The notes below the pieces were generated by a model that did no database searches, was not told the origin of the DNA, and saw only the letters and a program-made list of their open reading frames with translations. A stretch of 64,000 nt of DNA from Mycogone perniciosa (taxonomy: Eukaryota; Ascomycota; Sordariomycetes; Hypocreales; Hypocreaceae): positions 1 to 64,000 of the forward strand of contig JAOALB010000114.1 in assembly GCA_025331125.1 (NCBI GenBank), written 5' to 3'. Below are positions 1 to 12,629 of the stretch, piece by piece; position 1 is the stretch's first letter; every line of letters starts with the position of its first letter. The translations under genes and the position numbers were made by a program.

Positions 1-199
1 GACATCCCAACGTCAGGAAATTGACTCTTCTGTCTGGTGAGGCTGATGAAGGGATTTAAGACGGGTTGGACAGTGAGTAACAAAATCCAATATAGATTCA
101 ATCTCCATAGAGCGGCTCGGCTAGATAACGGAGACTTCCGCGCCACCGGCAACGCTGTTTTCCATGATATTTTGGCTGCCATGCTTGTCGGTGAGTGAG

Positions 200-372
200 A
201 GTGGGTTACTCAAATGCAGCGGGCGGTAAGGACGAGAAAGCAGGAACACTGTGCGATGTACTTATAGCAGGCGGTAAATAAAAGTGGGGTTGCTCAAATG
301 TAGTAGGCGGTAAAAGCCAGGGAGCAGCGGAGTACGAAGTATACTGTGCAGGTACGCTTATGGCAGGCGGTC
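200..372. repeat. Imperfect tandem duplication, about 84-bp unit, two copies
   Basis: Two diverged copies follow one another: a unit opening GTGGGTTACTCAAATGCAG near 201 and a second opening GTGGGGTTGCTCAAATGTAG near 284. Both later carry an ACTGTGC...CTTATRGCAGGCGGT segment. Copy 2 is a few bases longer. The block lies just outside the AT-rich region and is not heavily RIP-mutated. I see no coding signal in it. Confidence 0.6.
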
Positions 373-1722
373 ACTGGACGAAATTTCTAAACGTTGTCAC
401 AGCAACAGTTCCTATTAGGCGGCTCTTTGTCTATGCTGCGAACTAAGTATTAACTATTCCCTTAGTCTAAGCCGCCTCAGACGCAAGGTCCCTGTCATCT
501 TTGGGTACTTTAATATCGCGATGAAGAAAACGAAACAAGCAAGCAAAGCATTATAGACAGTCGCCAAGAGTTTTAACGATAATTGTTTCAGAATAAGCCA
601 GAGAGTAATATACTGCCGTGCTTGTTAATAAGTGCAGTTTTATCGCCTAATAGACTATCTAAGCATCTATTTATCTATTATATTTATTACCTAATAGTGC
701 TATTAATAGACTGCTTTAAAAGAAATAGGCCTATTCCTTAAGTTGCAAGCAAGTATTTTACTTTATTAATATTATCTTTATTACCCTTGTCCTCTAGCTA
801 TCCCTACTATTCTGTATTGTATCTTAAAGCGCCTTAAATCCTTTATTTAAACTATAAATACTGCTATACCGCCCTTTTAAATGCATTAAAGCACTATATT
901 AAGAAATAGCTATTTGTTATAGTTAGCACTAATAGTATACTTATATATCTAAAGTAAAGAGTTAATTTCTCTTAGCTTTCTTTTATTACCTAGCAATATT
1001 ATACAGGGTAGCAAATAGCGCTATATATTATACTTTTTGTATATAGTGGCCTTAACCTTACAGTACTTATATTTTAAAATACCTCTATTATTATTATTTA
1101 CCTCCCTTTACCCCTTTCCCTTTTTTATAATAGTTACCTTAAATAAAAGGTAATAAATATACTTTATACTGCCTTTAATAGTATTGCTAGGCTTAATAAC
1201 TAAAGGTTATTAATATATTTAAAGGCACCTTTATAAGTATTTAAATACTTTAAAATTAAGGTTATATTATTATTTATATAATCCTTTTTAACTAATTATA
1301 TAATTTATTACTTTACTTAAACTATTACTTTTAGTTTATTTTCTACTATTATTACTAAACTATTAATACTATTTAATGAAACTTTAAGGCAATTTATAAT
1401 TTTAACTTATCCTTTATTTTCTATACTTTTAACTAGTATTTTTCTAGTAAGGTTTATAAATATCGCTAGCTTAATATATTTCTGCTTTTATTTTTAATAT
1501 TTAAAAAATTATTATTTTTATTAATATTAAAGATTATATAGTTATTAGTTTAAGTAAATTACTAATTTATATAACTTAAAGAGTTAATATTTAAAGCCTC
1601 TTTATAACTGCCTTAAAGAGTTATAGGTTATCTATATAGATTATAATGCCCTTTTAAGATATTATATTTAAGTTAAGTATAATATATATTATCTTTAAAT
1701 AGTAGACTTTGCAATAAATATA

Positions 1723-1841
1723 TATAATAAACCATTATACTATTATATTAATAGGTAAAAGAATAGGCTAATAATTGCATTTCTAGCAATTATTATAATA
1801 GTACTAACTATATATAAAGGAAATATACTTAGAATATAATA
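1723..1841 (-). repeat. 119-bp LTR, left copy of the miniature element
   Basis: Same length as, and clearly similar to, the copies at 2070-2188 and 22146-22264. The shared core reads TAATAATTGCATTTCTAG. Its ends are RIP-altered (TA..TA in place of TG..CA). Confidence 0.8.
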
Positions 1842-2069
1842 CGATATCCCTTTCTTTTAGGGCTTATCCTTAAGCTTAAGGCAATAACCAGATAGGGGAC
1901 CAATCTATCCTTTAGGTCTATACAGTTATTCTATCCCTTAAGTATATACTATAGTTGCTATACCTGCCTACAGCACTGTTATATAGTAGGCTTATTAGTG
2001 GCGGAGGTCTATAAATTACGGAACATAATACAATTTGAACCTAAGGCCACCAGCTATATACAATTATTG

Positions 2070-2188
2070 TATAATAAACTATTATACTGTTACGCTAACC
2101 GGTAAAAGAATAGGCTAATAATTGCATTTCTAGTAATTATTATAATAGTACTAACTATATATAAAAGAGATATACTTGGAATATAATA
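2070..2188 (-). repeat. 119-bp LTR, right copy of the miniature element
   Basis: This direct repeat of 1723-1841 is less mutated: it keeps CTGTTACGCTAACCGGTAAA. ATATA follows it, matching the 5 bp that precede the left copy. Confidence 0.8.
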
Positions 2189-2244
2189 ATATAGGGCTTT
2201 AAAGAGGGCTAAATAAAAAATTAAATATAACCTATATTAATTAA

Positions 2245-2406
2245 TATTACGGCACACGGAACAGCGGGTCAAGGTAATATCTTTATTGTGCTTTAAATAA
2301 GGCAAGAAGCTATAAAAATATAATTCGGAGGTATAGGACTAAGCCATTATATAAGGATGCATATAATGCTAATAAGTTATTAGAGGGCAGGTTTAGTGCT
2401 GTAATA
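2245..2406 (-). repeat. 162-bp LTR, downstream copy of the minus-strand gypsy element
   Basis: It pairs with 8676-8837 at identical length. It begins TATTACGG and ends GTGCTGTAATA, where the partner ends GTGCTGTAACA. The differences are C/T or G/A. Confidence 0.9.
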
Positions 2407-2554
2407 GTACCCCCCCCTTTTAAACTTTATTTGCCTTTAAATAGCTATTCTAAAACTATATATATTCTAATCCTCCTATTATATTAATTCCGTTATAAGC
2501 GGCTGCTGCATTGCAGGTCTAGCTAGTTGGTTATTTTCCTTTTTTTAACCTAAG

Positions 2555-5300
2555 CAGGCAGGCCAGGCTTGTCGGGGTTTTTTATATAGTATTCTAAAAG
2601 GGTAGCGTCTTGTCCTTTAAAGTCTTTCGCGGGTTGCCAGTTTAGTATATAGTGTTTCTAGGCTATATAATAGTATAGGCTATCTTTATTATAGCAGTTA
2701 AAGATATTATTAAATTCCTACTTTTCTACTACTTTATTTATTTTATTATCTCTTTTAAAGATTTATCCCTATATATTCTTATTCTCTCGCTTATTAATAG
2801 CGTTTTATCCTAGTAAATATATTTATTAGCCTGCTTTATTAACTGCTAGTAGTTTAAAGAGAGAGTTATAGAATATAGGGAAAATGCGGATATAGTTAAA
2901 GAGTTTGAGTTAGTAGGCTTAAGGGTATATATTAAGGATTTTATATAGGCTTACCTATTTATTATCTCCTTTTTTATTAAATGGTTTATTTTAAGGTATT
3001 TAGTCTTTAACTATACCTTTTTGCTAACTGCGAATTAATATAAGTCCTTTTTTAATATATTAACTGCAGCTTTATATTAAGCGATTAATTATACTATAAA
3101 GGCTTTTAGTTAATTTAGGATTTATTAAAAATGCTTAGCTATAGTATTTACTTTATAGAAACTCCTTTTTTAAGTAATAGATAGGTTTAATAGGTAAAGG
3201 TTTAAAGGCTTAACTTTTAAATATAAATAAAAACTATAATTTGCAAAAAATAGTAAAGTTTTTATTATTTTAGATATTTAATTATTTTAAGTAAACTCTG
3301 CAAATAATAACTAGTCTATTTAATTATTTTAATAAAAACTTATAAACTGCTTAAAATACTGCTTTACTTTTATATTTAATTATTTAATTTAGCTATTAAT
3401 CTTTAAATAATAGGCTAAAGAATATTTAAAGTGGATTTTAAGTTATTAAAATAGCTGCTTTTAAAATTTAAATATAAACTAAATACTGCAGTTTAATATA
3501 ATTATTTTTAAGGCTTTATATAAAGTATAGACGTATAAAATAAAGGCATTAGCAAGTTTTTTAGTATTAAGTATATAAATAGCAATAAAATAGTGTATCT
3601 TTATTAAATAGTATACTATTATAAAGATATTTTTATAAACTAAGCTTTACTGGTTATAGTCGGGCAATAATATAATATAGTTTACTAAGATATTACTTTA
3701 AGCTTAGAATAATACTAGTAATAGTTTTAGGAATCTTAAAGGAGCGGACTTATTTAACTTTATTTAAAAGTATAGGTTATAACTTTTAATAAAAGTATTA
3801 ATATTAGCTAATATTTGCAGCTATTAGTATATATAGTTAAAAAGGTTTAGTGTTTTTATTTATCCTAGGTATCCTTTTAGCCTAAAAGAGTATATTTAAT
3901 ATATAATTTATATTTTTACTTTATTTATTAATAAAAGGAAAAGTTGTTTTTAATAATATATTTAATTACTGCAGATTTAAAAGTTTTATATAGCTGCCTT
4001 TAAATTACCTTAAATACTTTTAAGCTATTATTAAATAGCTAGGTTTTAAAGCGCCTGCATTATAATACTTACTATATTTAATATTTTATAGGCTTTATTA
4101 ATTATTCTATTAATTAATATCTTTAAATCTAGGATTAAAGTGCTAGTTATTACAGTAAAGAGGTTTTTATTATCTATACTTCCTGTAATATTGGTATAGA
4201 TATAAAGGTTAAAGCAGCTTTTTAAAAGTAAGGTTTTTTTTTAATTAGCTATTATTTTAATTTAACTTTATTAAAATATTTTAAAATCTCTTACTTAATA
4301 TATTAGGCTTTACTGCTTTTAACTTAAATTAATAAATAATCCGGAAATTATATTAAAATAAGAATTTAAACTAGCAGATTTATCTTTAATTTAATATTTT
4401 AATAGTTATAAAGTATTTTAGGTTTTTATAGTTTATAATAATCTTGAATTTATTTTTTATACTTTAAAGCTTAAAGCGCTATTCTTTTAATAATTTAATA
4501 ATAGCTAGCAGTTTTTTATTATAAATTTTATAATTGCATTTAGTAAATAAATGCTTTAATAAAAAATATACTATTAGTTATAGGATATTATTTTTATTAT
4601 ATTAAAAGAGAATATTACCAGATACCTAGTTTAAGGCGTTTATTTCTAAAACTATCTTTTTATTATAGTTAAAAAAAGCGAGGATTAAGGCAGTTATAAA
4701 CTGGGTTTTAAAGCGGTTAAACGCAGCGGTATAAAGTTCTGTTTAATTCTATAGTATATCTTTTCTTAAAAGGTTATTTAAGGGTTTACAGATATTAAAA
4801 AAGTCTTTAATAAACTGCTAATAGAAATTCGTAAAACCTAAGAAATATTAAAGTTCGCAGAGGTTTAAAGGTCTCTTTTAACTTATAATTGCAGCTACTT
4901 TTTTAAAGTCTATCTCGATATTATAACTTATAATAATTAAGTTAAAGTATTTTATTTTTATTATTTTAAATTTGCATTTTTTAATATTAACTTAAAGACC
5001 TATATTAATTAATCTATCTATAACTTTCTATATATATTATTAATATTCCTTTTATATAGCTAAATAGACTAAAATATTATTAATGTAGGCTATATAAGTT
5101 TTATTAAATAAATTATATAAAGTATAGTTAATATAGTATTAAAAAGAGGCTAGGGTATTATAAAGGCTAAAAGGCATAATAAAGGTTTTAAATAGCTTAA
5201 ACTAGGTTATAAAAGCTATCTTTTATTTATATTTTTTTATAATTTTAAATTTATTAAAAGCAGCTATTATATCCAGCTTAATATAAAATCTAATATTATA
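2555..5300 (-). pseudogene. Broken pol of the minus-strand chromovirus (RT, RNase H, integrase, chromodomain)
   Basis: The minus strand shows a reverse transcriptase at about 5180-4950 with MPF-S-L near 5175, then Y-I-N-N-I-L-V at about 5095-5070, the RIP form of YIDDILV. RNase H similarity lies at about 4720-4600. An integrase region at about 3930-3450 keeps the conserved spacing from the zinc-binding segment to the catalytic core. A chromodomain at about 2715-2555 has the Y-x-x-A-W-K pattern and ends N-P-D-K-P-G. Trp codons have become stop codons and Asp codons Asn, as RIP predicts. It makes no functional protein. Confidence 0.85.
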
Positions 5301-8300
5301 TAAAGCATTTAATATTTCCTGGATTAGCGGCAATAGGTAGCGATTCTTTATAGTAATATTATTAAAGCTTTAATAGTTTTAGTAAATGCAGATACCTCTT
5401 TTAAGTTTTACAGTAAAAAGTAAAGGGGCAGTATATTTTACTTTAAATTCTTTAATAAATCCTTTAATTAAATTGTTATTTAACTATTTTCTTATAATTT
5501 AAAGTTTATTTAATAATATTAAATAGTTCTTTTAATATAGTAGTTTTTTCTTTAATAAAAGCTTAATTTTATAATCCTATAATCTTTTAAAGGGAAGTTT
5601 ATTTACTAGTTATAAAAGGAAGCTAATAATTTTATTTTATAGTTAATTAAGAAGTTTCTTTTAAATATTACTTTTTATTAATTCTAGCTTTACTTTTATA
5701 AACTTATTAATATTAAACTCTAATATCCTTTAAAAGTACTTTCTGTTATAGCAGTATATAAAGAATTTGTAAAAAGCTTAAAAGAATAGTGCTTATACCG
5801 CTATAAAGCTGCCCTATCTTTATAATACACTTGTAAAGGTATCTTTATTAAGCTCTAGTAGTTAGTATACTTTATATTCCTACTTTTATATATCTTCTGC
5901 TAGGTCTGCTTAAGTTAATTTTATATACTAGGCAGATAAATCTTTATAAAACTAAATAAATAATATTATAGCAGATATTTAGATATCTATTAAGTTAGGT
6001 CGCTTATATAGCGCTACCGCTATAGGCTTATTAAGTATTAGTATACTTAGCTTAAAGAGTTATATTAGGTTGCGTTAGCGTAAATATTAACAGCTATTAA
6101 CCATAGGCATTATTAAAATTAGTATTAAAGGCTTATTTAATATTATTTATACCTTAATCTTTAATCCTTTACAGTTATTAAGTTAATAAATGCAATAGTA
6201 ATTTTACTTTAATATTAATATAAAGTTAATATATAAGTCTTTTTCTCCCTATTAAGGCATTATCTCTTTTAACATACTCTTAATATAGGCTTAAAATTTA
6301 ACGTTCTTTTTATCCTTTTTTTTATCCTTTTTAATATATTATTTTATTTCTCGCTAATAGTATAAAGTATTAACTTTAAGGGTTTGCCTAAAATATTAAT
6401 ATTATATAAAATAATTATTAAGTTAAAGATTATCGGTATAATATAGGTTTAAAAGTAATAATTTATTAAATAATATTATAAATTAAAGGTAACTATTAAT
6501 ATAAGCTAGTTAATATTAAGATTATATTACTATAACTATAGTATTTTAAAGATAAAGGGGTTTTAATTTAAAAGATTAGTAATAAAAAATATATATAGCT
6601 CTCTATATTCCCTTATTCCTATATTTAAAATTATATAGTTAGTAAACTATACTCCTGCTTTACTATTAGCTAAAATAAAGCTCTGTAATTTAGGCAATTG
6701 CATTATTAAGATTTAAAACTTTTAAAGAAAATGCTGGTTTATAAAGCCTTATACTAAACAGCTACTATTAATAAAGGTTAATACAGTTATTAATAAGTAT
6801 ATAAAGAATAATATAATATAAATAAATAGTAATTTACGATTTATAGCATTTAAAATTAATAGTTTATTATTAATAATAATCTATTATATCTATAAAGGCA
6901 TTAGATTTATAGGCTATTCCGATATTCTATTATACTTTTTAATATAATATTATTAGGAAGCTACTCTTTTCCCTGCCTTCCTATATTAAAAGTTATATCT
7001 TTATAGGCAAATGTATCGCTAAAGGTAATTAATCCTTTAATAAAGCCAGTCTTATTAATATAGCATAAAAATAGGTTTTTATAGTATAATAGGTTATTTC
7101 CTTAGGCTAAAAAGTATTAGTATTGCAGGAACTAGAGAGTAGGAATTTATAATGCCGGTATACCTTTTCCCTGGCTTAGGATATATACCCTGCCTTAAGG
7201 CGCTATAGTGCTATTGCCTTAATATATTCTATATCCTAGGAAGCTGCCACTATATCCCTATAGGGTTTAAAGTCTTATAGTATTAGCTTTTTACTTTTCT
7301 ATATAGTTATTAACTATATCTTAACTGCTATAATAGTAATATAAGTTATAGAGTTATTAGTATTTTTTATATTATAAGGTAAAGGATATAGTATTTAACT
7401 ATATAGGATCGCCTATATCTTTTTACTTTAAAGGGTTTAGCTTATTTTAAGGCAAAGTTTATTAAAGAGTATAGTTACTGTTTAGCTTTTTAAACTTATA
7501 GTTACCTTTAAGTTTAATATAATAGGCCTGCTTTTTAAGGTTATTATAAACTTTTTAATTAAAAGTTCTTTAAATAGACTAGTTATTTTTACTTATAGGC
7601 TTATTGCTTTTATTAATAAAGGCAGCGGCTATCTCTTTAAATATTTTAATATAAAAGGCGTTAACCTTTTAAGTATTAGTTTTGCTAGTTTAGGCTGCTA
7701 GTTTATAAAATTTAATAATAAAGTTCTAGAATAGTTTATTTACTATATAATAGGTATTAAACTCTTAAATAGCGGATTATAAAAGGTTAAAAGTTTTATA
7801 TTATAAGTCTAAGAATTTAATAAAAGTTTTACTATTTCTTTATTTTTATATTATACAGTTATCCTTTTTTATTATAATATAGTTAAATACCTTTTATATT
7901 AAATTATAGGCATTACTATCTAGTTAACTGCTAATATAAAGGATATATTTATAAAGGGTATTAAAATATTTAGTATTAATTATAATATTATATAGTATAG
8001 TAAAACACTAGTTTATATATTTCTATTAATAAGTTTTTATATCTTTATCTTTAATATTAAATTTATTTTTAAGGTTATTAGTTTAATACTTAAAGATATT
8101 ATTACTTTTAACTTTAATAAGCTTATTAATTATATTATTTTAGCTTTAAACTTTATATTAGGCAAGCTTTAGGTTTTTAATAATAGTAGTATTTTCAGCC
8201 TTTTTTTATTTTAAAGCTATATTAAAGTTATACTTTTAGTTTTAAAAGTAATTAAAGATAATATTAAAGAACTACTTAAATTCTAGTATTTAAAGCTATA

Positions 8301-8675
8301 GGGTTAGGTTATAGTTATTATTATAAGCTTTTAAAATAGTATAGATATAAAGCTAGTCGCAGAAGTAATTAGTAAGCCTTGCTTTTTAATTAAGGTCCCC
8401 CTCTACGCCTTCTATTCTCACTTTAATATTTTTAGGTTAAACGCAGGCTAAAGAATTAGGTATAGGCTAAAAAGCTAGGCTAAAGTATATTCTTTACTGC
8501 AGGGATATAGGCTTTTAGGCTTAAGGTTTTACTATAGTTAGGGATTAGTGAATTTCCTGTAAAATATAAGGCTCTTTATAGTATTGCGACTAAGCTATTA
8601 GCGACTTTATTAATTCTTTTTAGGCAAGGTTAAAGGCTAAAGGTAATAGCGCAGTTATTATAGGAAGGTATAAAC

Positions 8676-8837
8676 TATTATAGTATATAGAATAGCAGGT
8701 TAAAGTAATATCTTTATTATGCCTTAAATAAGGCAAGAAGCTATAAGAATATGGTTTAGAGGTATAAAACTAAGCTATTATGTAAGGATATATATAATAC
8801 TAATAAGTTATTAGAGGGCAGGTTTGGTGCTGTAACA
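8676..8837 (-). repeat. 162-bp LTR, upstream copy of the minus-strand gypsy element
   Basis: Partner of 2245-2406. The shared segment GGCAAGAAGCTATAARAATAT and the stretch AATAAGTTATTAGAGGGCAG confirm the pair. ATTAA follows it, matching the left flank. Confidence 0.9.
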
Positions 8838-9511
8838 ATTAACTTAGACTATTAAAGGATTAATAAAGCTACTATTTTAATTTATCGCTAAATAAATATA
8901 TTTAAAATAATAGGTATATATATTTATAATTAAACTAATTTTACTATAAATATTATTACTACTATTATAGTTATAGTAAGTTAATAATAGGTAATAATAA
9001 AAATTATTATAAATTATATTTATATTATTAGTTAATATTAAGGCAATATTATATGTATTTAGTTAATATAGTTAAGAATTATATTTAATAATAAAAGATA
9101 ATTTTAGTTATTTTACTTTTATTTAATTATTAATATTATTATTATTTTAAGTATTATTTAATAGTTACTTTATTTATATTAAAATAATAATAGTAAAAGC
9201 AAATATATTTAAAGCTGGCAGGGAAAGTAAAGTATTATTATAAACTTTATATAAGTTAATACTATAAGTTTAGTCTAGCAATTATATAATAATAGCAGCT
9301 CTAGACTTAATAAATCCTGTTTACTTTATAATATTATTAGTAATTTACTGCTTTATAGTAAAACTAAAAGTTATTATAATAAAGATTAAATAAATTAATA
9401 TTAAAGATATTTTATTAGCCTTTTTATCCTTTATTTCTTTATTTATAATTTTATTAGTCTCTTTTATTATATAAGTATAGTAGGAAATAGTTACTTTAAT
9501 TTTAGTTACTA

Positions 9512-9902
9512 TTTTATTAGGGGTAACTAATATACTTAATGCATTTATAGTCCTTTTTACTAACCTACCTAAGTAAAGTTAATTGCTTATTTAAGCAATT
9601 ACTAGATTAAGGAGGTATAAGACTATAAAGATAAACAGATAGACCTAGTTTAATAAAGATTAACCCGCGTTCTCCCTCAATACACTACCCCTACCTATAT
9701 TTTTACAGCTATTAAGGCGTAAAGAGGTAACCGTTAGTTACTTTCGACTGCAGACATTATAATCAAATGATTCGCAGTATCTTTTAGCCTTTATATTACT
9801 TAATTACGGCTTTATAGTTCTATTAAGAGCGCGGTTCCCGCGCTTTATTCCGGTTATTGTTGGTGTATATATGTTTGGAGCGCTGATTCCCCCTCGACAA
9901 AC
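9512..9902 (-). mobile_element. TA-flanked MITE, copy A (391 bp, inverted relative to copy B)
   Basis: Its ends are TTTTATTAGGGG and CCCCCTCGACAAAC, RIP-altered versions of the TTTTGTCGRGGGG terminal inverted repeat seen intact in copy B. TA stands directly outside both ends (9510-9511 and 9903-9904). It is about nine-tenths identical by eye to 19384-19776 in reverse orientation. It keeps a GC-rich hairpin (AGCGCGGGAACCGCGCT, or its complement) and has no long open frame. The TA duplication and inverted ends point to a non-autonomous Tc1/mariner-class element. Confidence 0.8.
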
Positions 9903-9904
9903 TA

Positions 9905-10330
9905 TATAGGATTAGTTTAATAGGTAAAGTTGTTAAAAAGGAGGGCTAAAAAGCAAGGATTTCAGTGTAAATAGATAACCTTCCTATTCCGGCTAGACCC
10001 GGAATTAGGCCCGATACTAGGACCGAGTTCCTGGAGGAACTTTGGTGTAAGTCAAGAAATTTCTATTATCTTTAACGATAACAATTAAGCTAGGACTAGC
10101 TACCCTGCCTACCCTAGACTTAATACAATAGGCATAATGGCTATTGTGAAAAATCTGACTAAAATGGTTTCCTGTTTGTATGGCCGTGAGTTGATTTGGA
10201 CGATTTTCTATATAAATGAATTTTGCAGAAAATAGGAATAAGGCCACAAACCCAATTCTGCTGCTGCATTCCTATTATTTAGTCGGAGGACTATTATAGA
10301 AGACAAAGCTATTGTTTATACAATCACTTC
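9905..10330. other. Less mutated single-copy-looking island
   Basis: This stretch is much less AT-rich than its surroundings and keeps CG and CA dinucleotides. It contains a 76-codon minus-strand open frame (10017-10247) that I do not recognise and do not call as a gene. It may be original genomic sequence stranded between insertions. Confidence 0.4.
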
Positions 10331-12253
10331 TATACTGGCCGCATATACACTAAATACTTTATAGCTTCTAGCTATTAGATTATTTACAATTCAATTATTT
10401 ATTTATTATTAGCCCAATTAGACTCTTAGTCGCTTCCTTATTGCTGTATTGTATACAGCTTCCTAAAAGCCACATATAAATAAGGTTCAGTATAACCTTA
10501 TTATTTTAATAAAAGTAAATTAGTTAATAGAAATAAATAAATTGCCTATAAAGTTTTAAGCTATTTCGCTATTTATATTAAAACTAAAGCATTAGTTTAT
10601 AAATTAAAAAAAGGATAGTATATTATTTAAGTAATTAAAATTAAAGTCTTTTATAATATATTAAAAAGATAGGTTATTACTATCAGCTTTTAATAATATA
10701 AGATCCTATTTATATCTCTTTAATATAGCAGCCATTTATTATAGCTTAAGCGGCCTTTAGAATTTAAAAATATATATTTTAAATTTAAAAGGGGCAGCTA
10801 TAGTAAATAAAGGCAGGAATATTAAATATATTATAATTAAATATAAAAAAGAAATAAAAAATAGCCTTTCCTATTTATTTAAAAGTTAACCTTTTTTTTA
10901 AAGTTACTTATAAGGCTATAAATAAATATTAATATTATTAAGTCTCCTTTAAAAGTCCTTAACTAAAAGGAAAAAGCTGCTTACCCCTTTAATTTTTTAT
11001 TTTATATAGATACCTATAATAATTTCTCTTTTATTTTATTGCAGCTATAATTATTTATATATTTTATTTAGTTTTAAATCTAGATTAAAATATAGAACCT
11101 AGTTTTAGTATAGCGGAGCTTACAGCTGTATAGTTAAGCTAAACTAGTAAAACAAGAGCTTTAGGCCAAGTAACTTAAGCAGGTCTATTTAGAAACGCTA
11201 AGTTATTTAAATTACTATTAGCTAACCCTTAAAATATAAGTATATATTTATACTATTAGCCTAAAACCCTTAAACTAAGTATTTTATAATGTCCTTATAA
11301 TATATTAATATATAATATTATATATAGTAGGTTTATTTATAGAAGGCTTAACTTAGCTATTTTTATACTTCCTTTCTGTTAGGTTAATAGTTTAAAGAGA
11401 TATATCCGCTTAGGCTAATAGGCTATATTAAAAGGATTAAAATAAATAATCATGTAAATAATTATTAGCCTATAAATAATAGAGATTGGTATAGTGTTTT
11501 TTTGCCCCCTTTAACCCTTTAATATATATTTTTATATTTTAAGTGTAAAATACTATAAAGTTACTATAGCTCGTAGGATTTAAAAGTTAATATAGCCCCT
11601 TTATACTCCTTTTATTTTTTTAAAGCTAAGTCTATATTTTATAAATTAATAGGCAGAGGGTAAAGGGCAAAGCTAATAACTATAACTTTAAAGCCTTATA
11701 TTAACTATTCCAGGCCTATACTTTATTTAGGCAGCACTTTATTTACTATTGCCTTATCTTTAATTATCTTATAATACTAGATAAATAGTTTAAGCTAGAG
11801 GCTGTATAATAGTTAGGATAATGCTTTATTCTTTATATAATTAAAATTGTTTCTAGTGTAGCTATATATTTAATATTAGGCAGGTTAAAGGTTATACTAT
11901 TTATTAGTTAAATTAATATAGATTAAGATCTATAGGCTTAAAGAAAATAGTATAAAGGGAGGTTTATATATTTCCTTTAAGTTAATTAGGGAAATAGTAA
12001 ATTAAATTTAGCTAATTGTTAGGTACAAGTATATTAAGTCTATATTAGGTAGTTAATTGCCTTTTAAAATAGATATTTAGAGTATTTATAAGCTAAAGTA
12101 CTGCTTTATTTATAATAATATTAATTTCCTATAATAGGCACTGCTTTACCTTTATTCCCCTCTATAAATTAAATTTATACTATAAAGACCTGCTAAGAAT
12201 TTAATCAAGTATTAAATGTTATAATAAGATATAGATAAAGGTTAATAAAGGAG
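10330..12253. other. RIP-mutated sequence, element not identified
   Basis: AT-rich throughout, with no repeat pair, terminal repeat or readable protein motif that I could assign. It is probably part of an older transposon interrupted by the gypsy element that starts at 12254. Confidence 0.4.
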
Positions 12254-12629
12254 TATTATAACCTAACCAGGTTAAGGACTAGGTCTAGAAGAATATCGGA
12301 ATAATAGGCTAATAGGAATATAATTATTAAAGTATATACCAAATTACTAATAATCAAAGATATATATAAGTAATTATAAACCTTAAATTATTAAAGATAT
12401 AGCTATATTCTTTAATAATTATTATAACTCTCTTTTATATATATATAACTAGCTTATTATTTATTTAATATACTTATTAAAATAGTTGTTAACAATTATA
12501 TTTGCTAAAACTACCTTTTTTATAAAATTATAATTATATTACCTTACTTAATATTTATCTTTACCCTCTTTATTAATATTAACCTATAAACCTTAGTTTA
12601 ACTATTAAAAGTTAACCTAGATTATTATA
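12254..12629 (+). repeat. 376-bp 5' LTR (also the empty site for MITE copy B)
   Basis: It begins TATTATAACC and ends ATTATTATA, RIP-altered TG..CA ends. At about 12328-12346 it reads AAAGTATATACCAAATTAC, the uninterrupted form of the site that carries the MITE in the 3' LTR. Confidence 0.9.

Larger units (their letters stand above)
1723..2188 (-). mobile_element. Miniature LTR element (TRIM-like), 466 bp
   Basis: Two direct 119-bp repeats (1723-1841 and 2070-2188) enclose a 228-bp non-coding interior and are flanked by the identical 5-bp sequence ATATA (1718-1722 and 2189-2193), as expected of an LTR insertion. Read on the minus strand, a purine run AAAAGAAAGGGAT lies directly before the repeat, like a polypurine tract, and a TGGTGGCC sequence lies about 12 bp inside the other repeat, which could be a primer-binding site. 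Minus orientation is inferred from that polypurine tract. There is no room for gag or pol, so it would be mobilised in trans. Confidence 0.75.
2245..8837 (-). mobile_element. RIP-mutated Ty3/gypsy chromovirus-type LTR retrotransposon
   Basis: LTRs of exactly 162 bp at 2245-2406 and 8676-8837 are flanked by the perfect 5-bp target duplication ATTAA (2240-2244 and 8838-8842). On the minus strand a polypurine tract (AAAAGGGGGGGG, 2410-2421) abuts the downstream LTR, fixing the orientation. Interior minus-strand frames, broken by stops, still show in order reverse transcriptase, RNase H, integrase and a chromodomain, the gene order of chromodomain-bearing Ty3/gypsy elements. Gag and protease should lie at about 5,400-8,600 but I could not read them. 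The element is dead through many RIP stops. Confidence 0.92.

Noticed and set aside
1..199. Possible end of an exon with a GTGAGT donor near 190
   Set aside because: Too little sequence to support a gene; its upstream part is outside the window.
10017..10247. 76-codon minus-strand frame in the RIP block
   Set aside because: No family features, and it sits in a small less mutated island; chance is likely.
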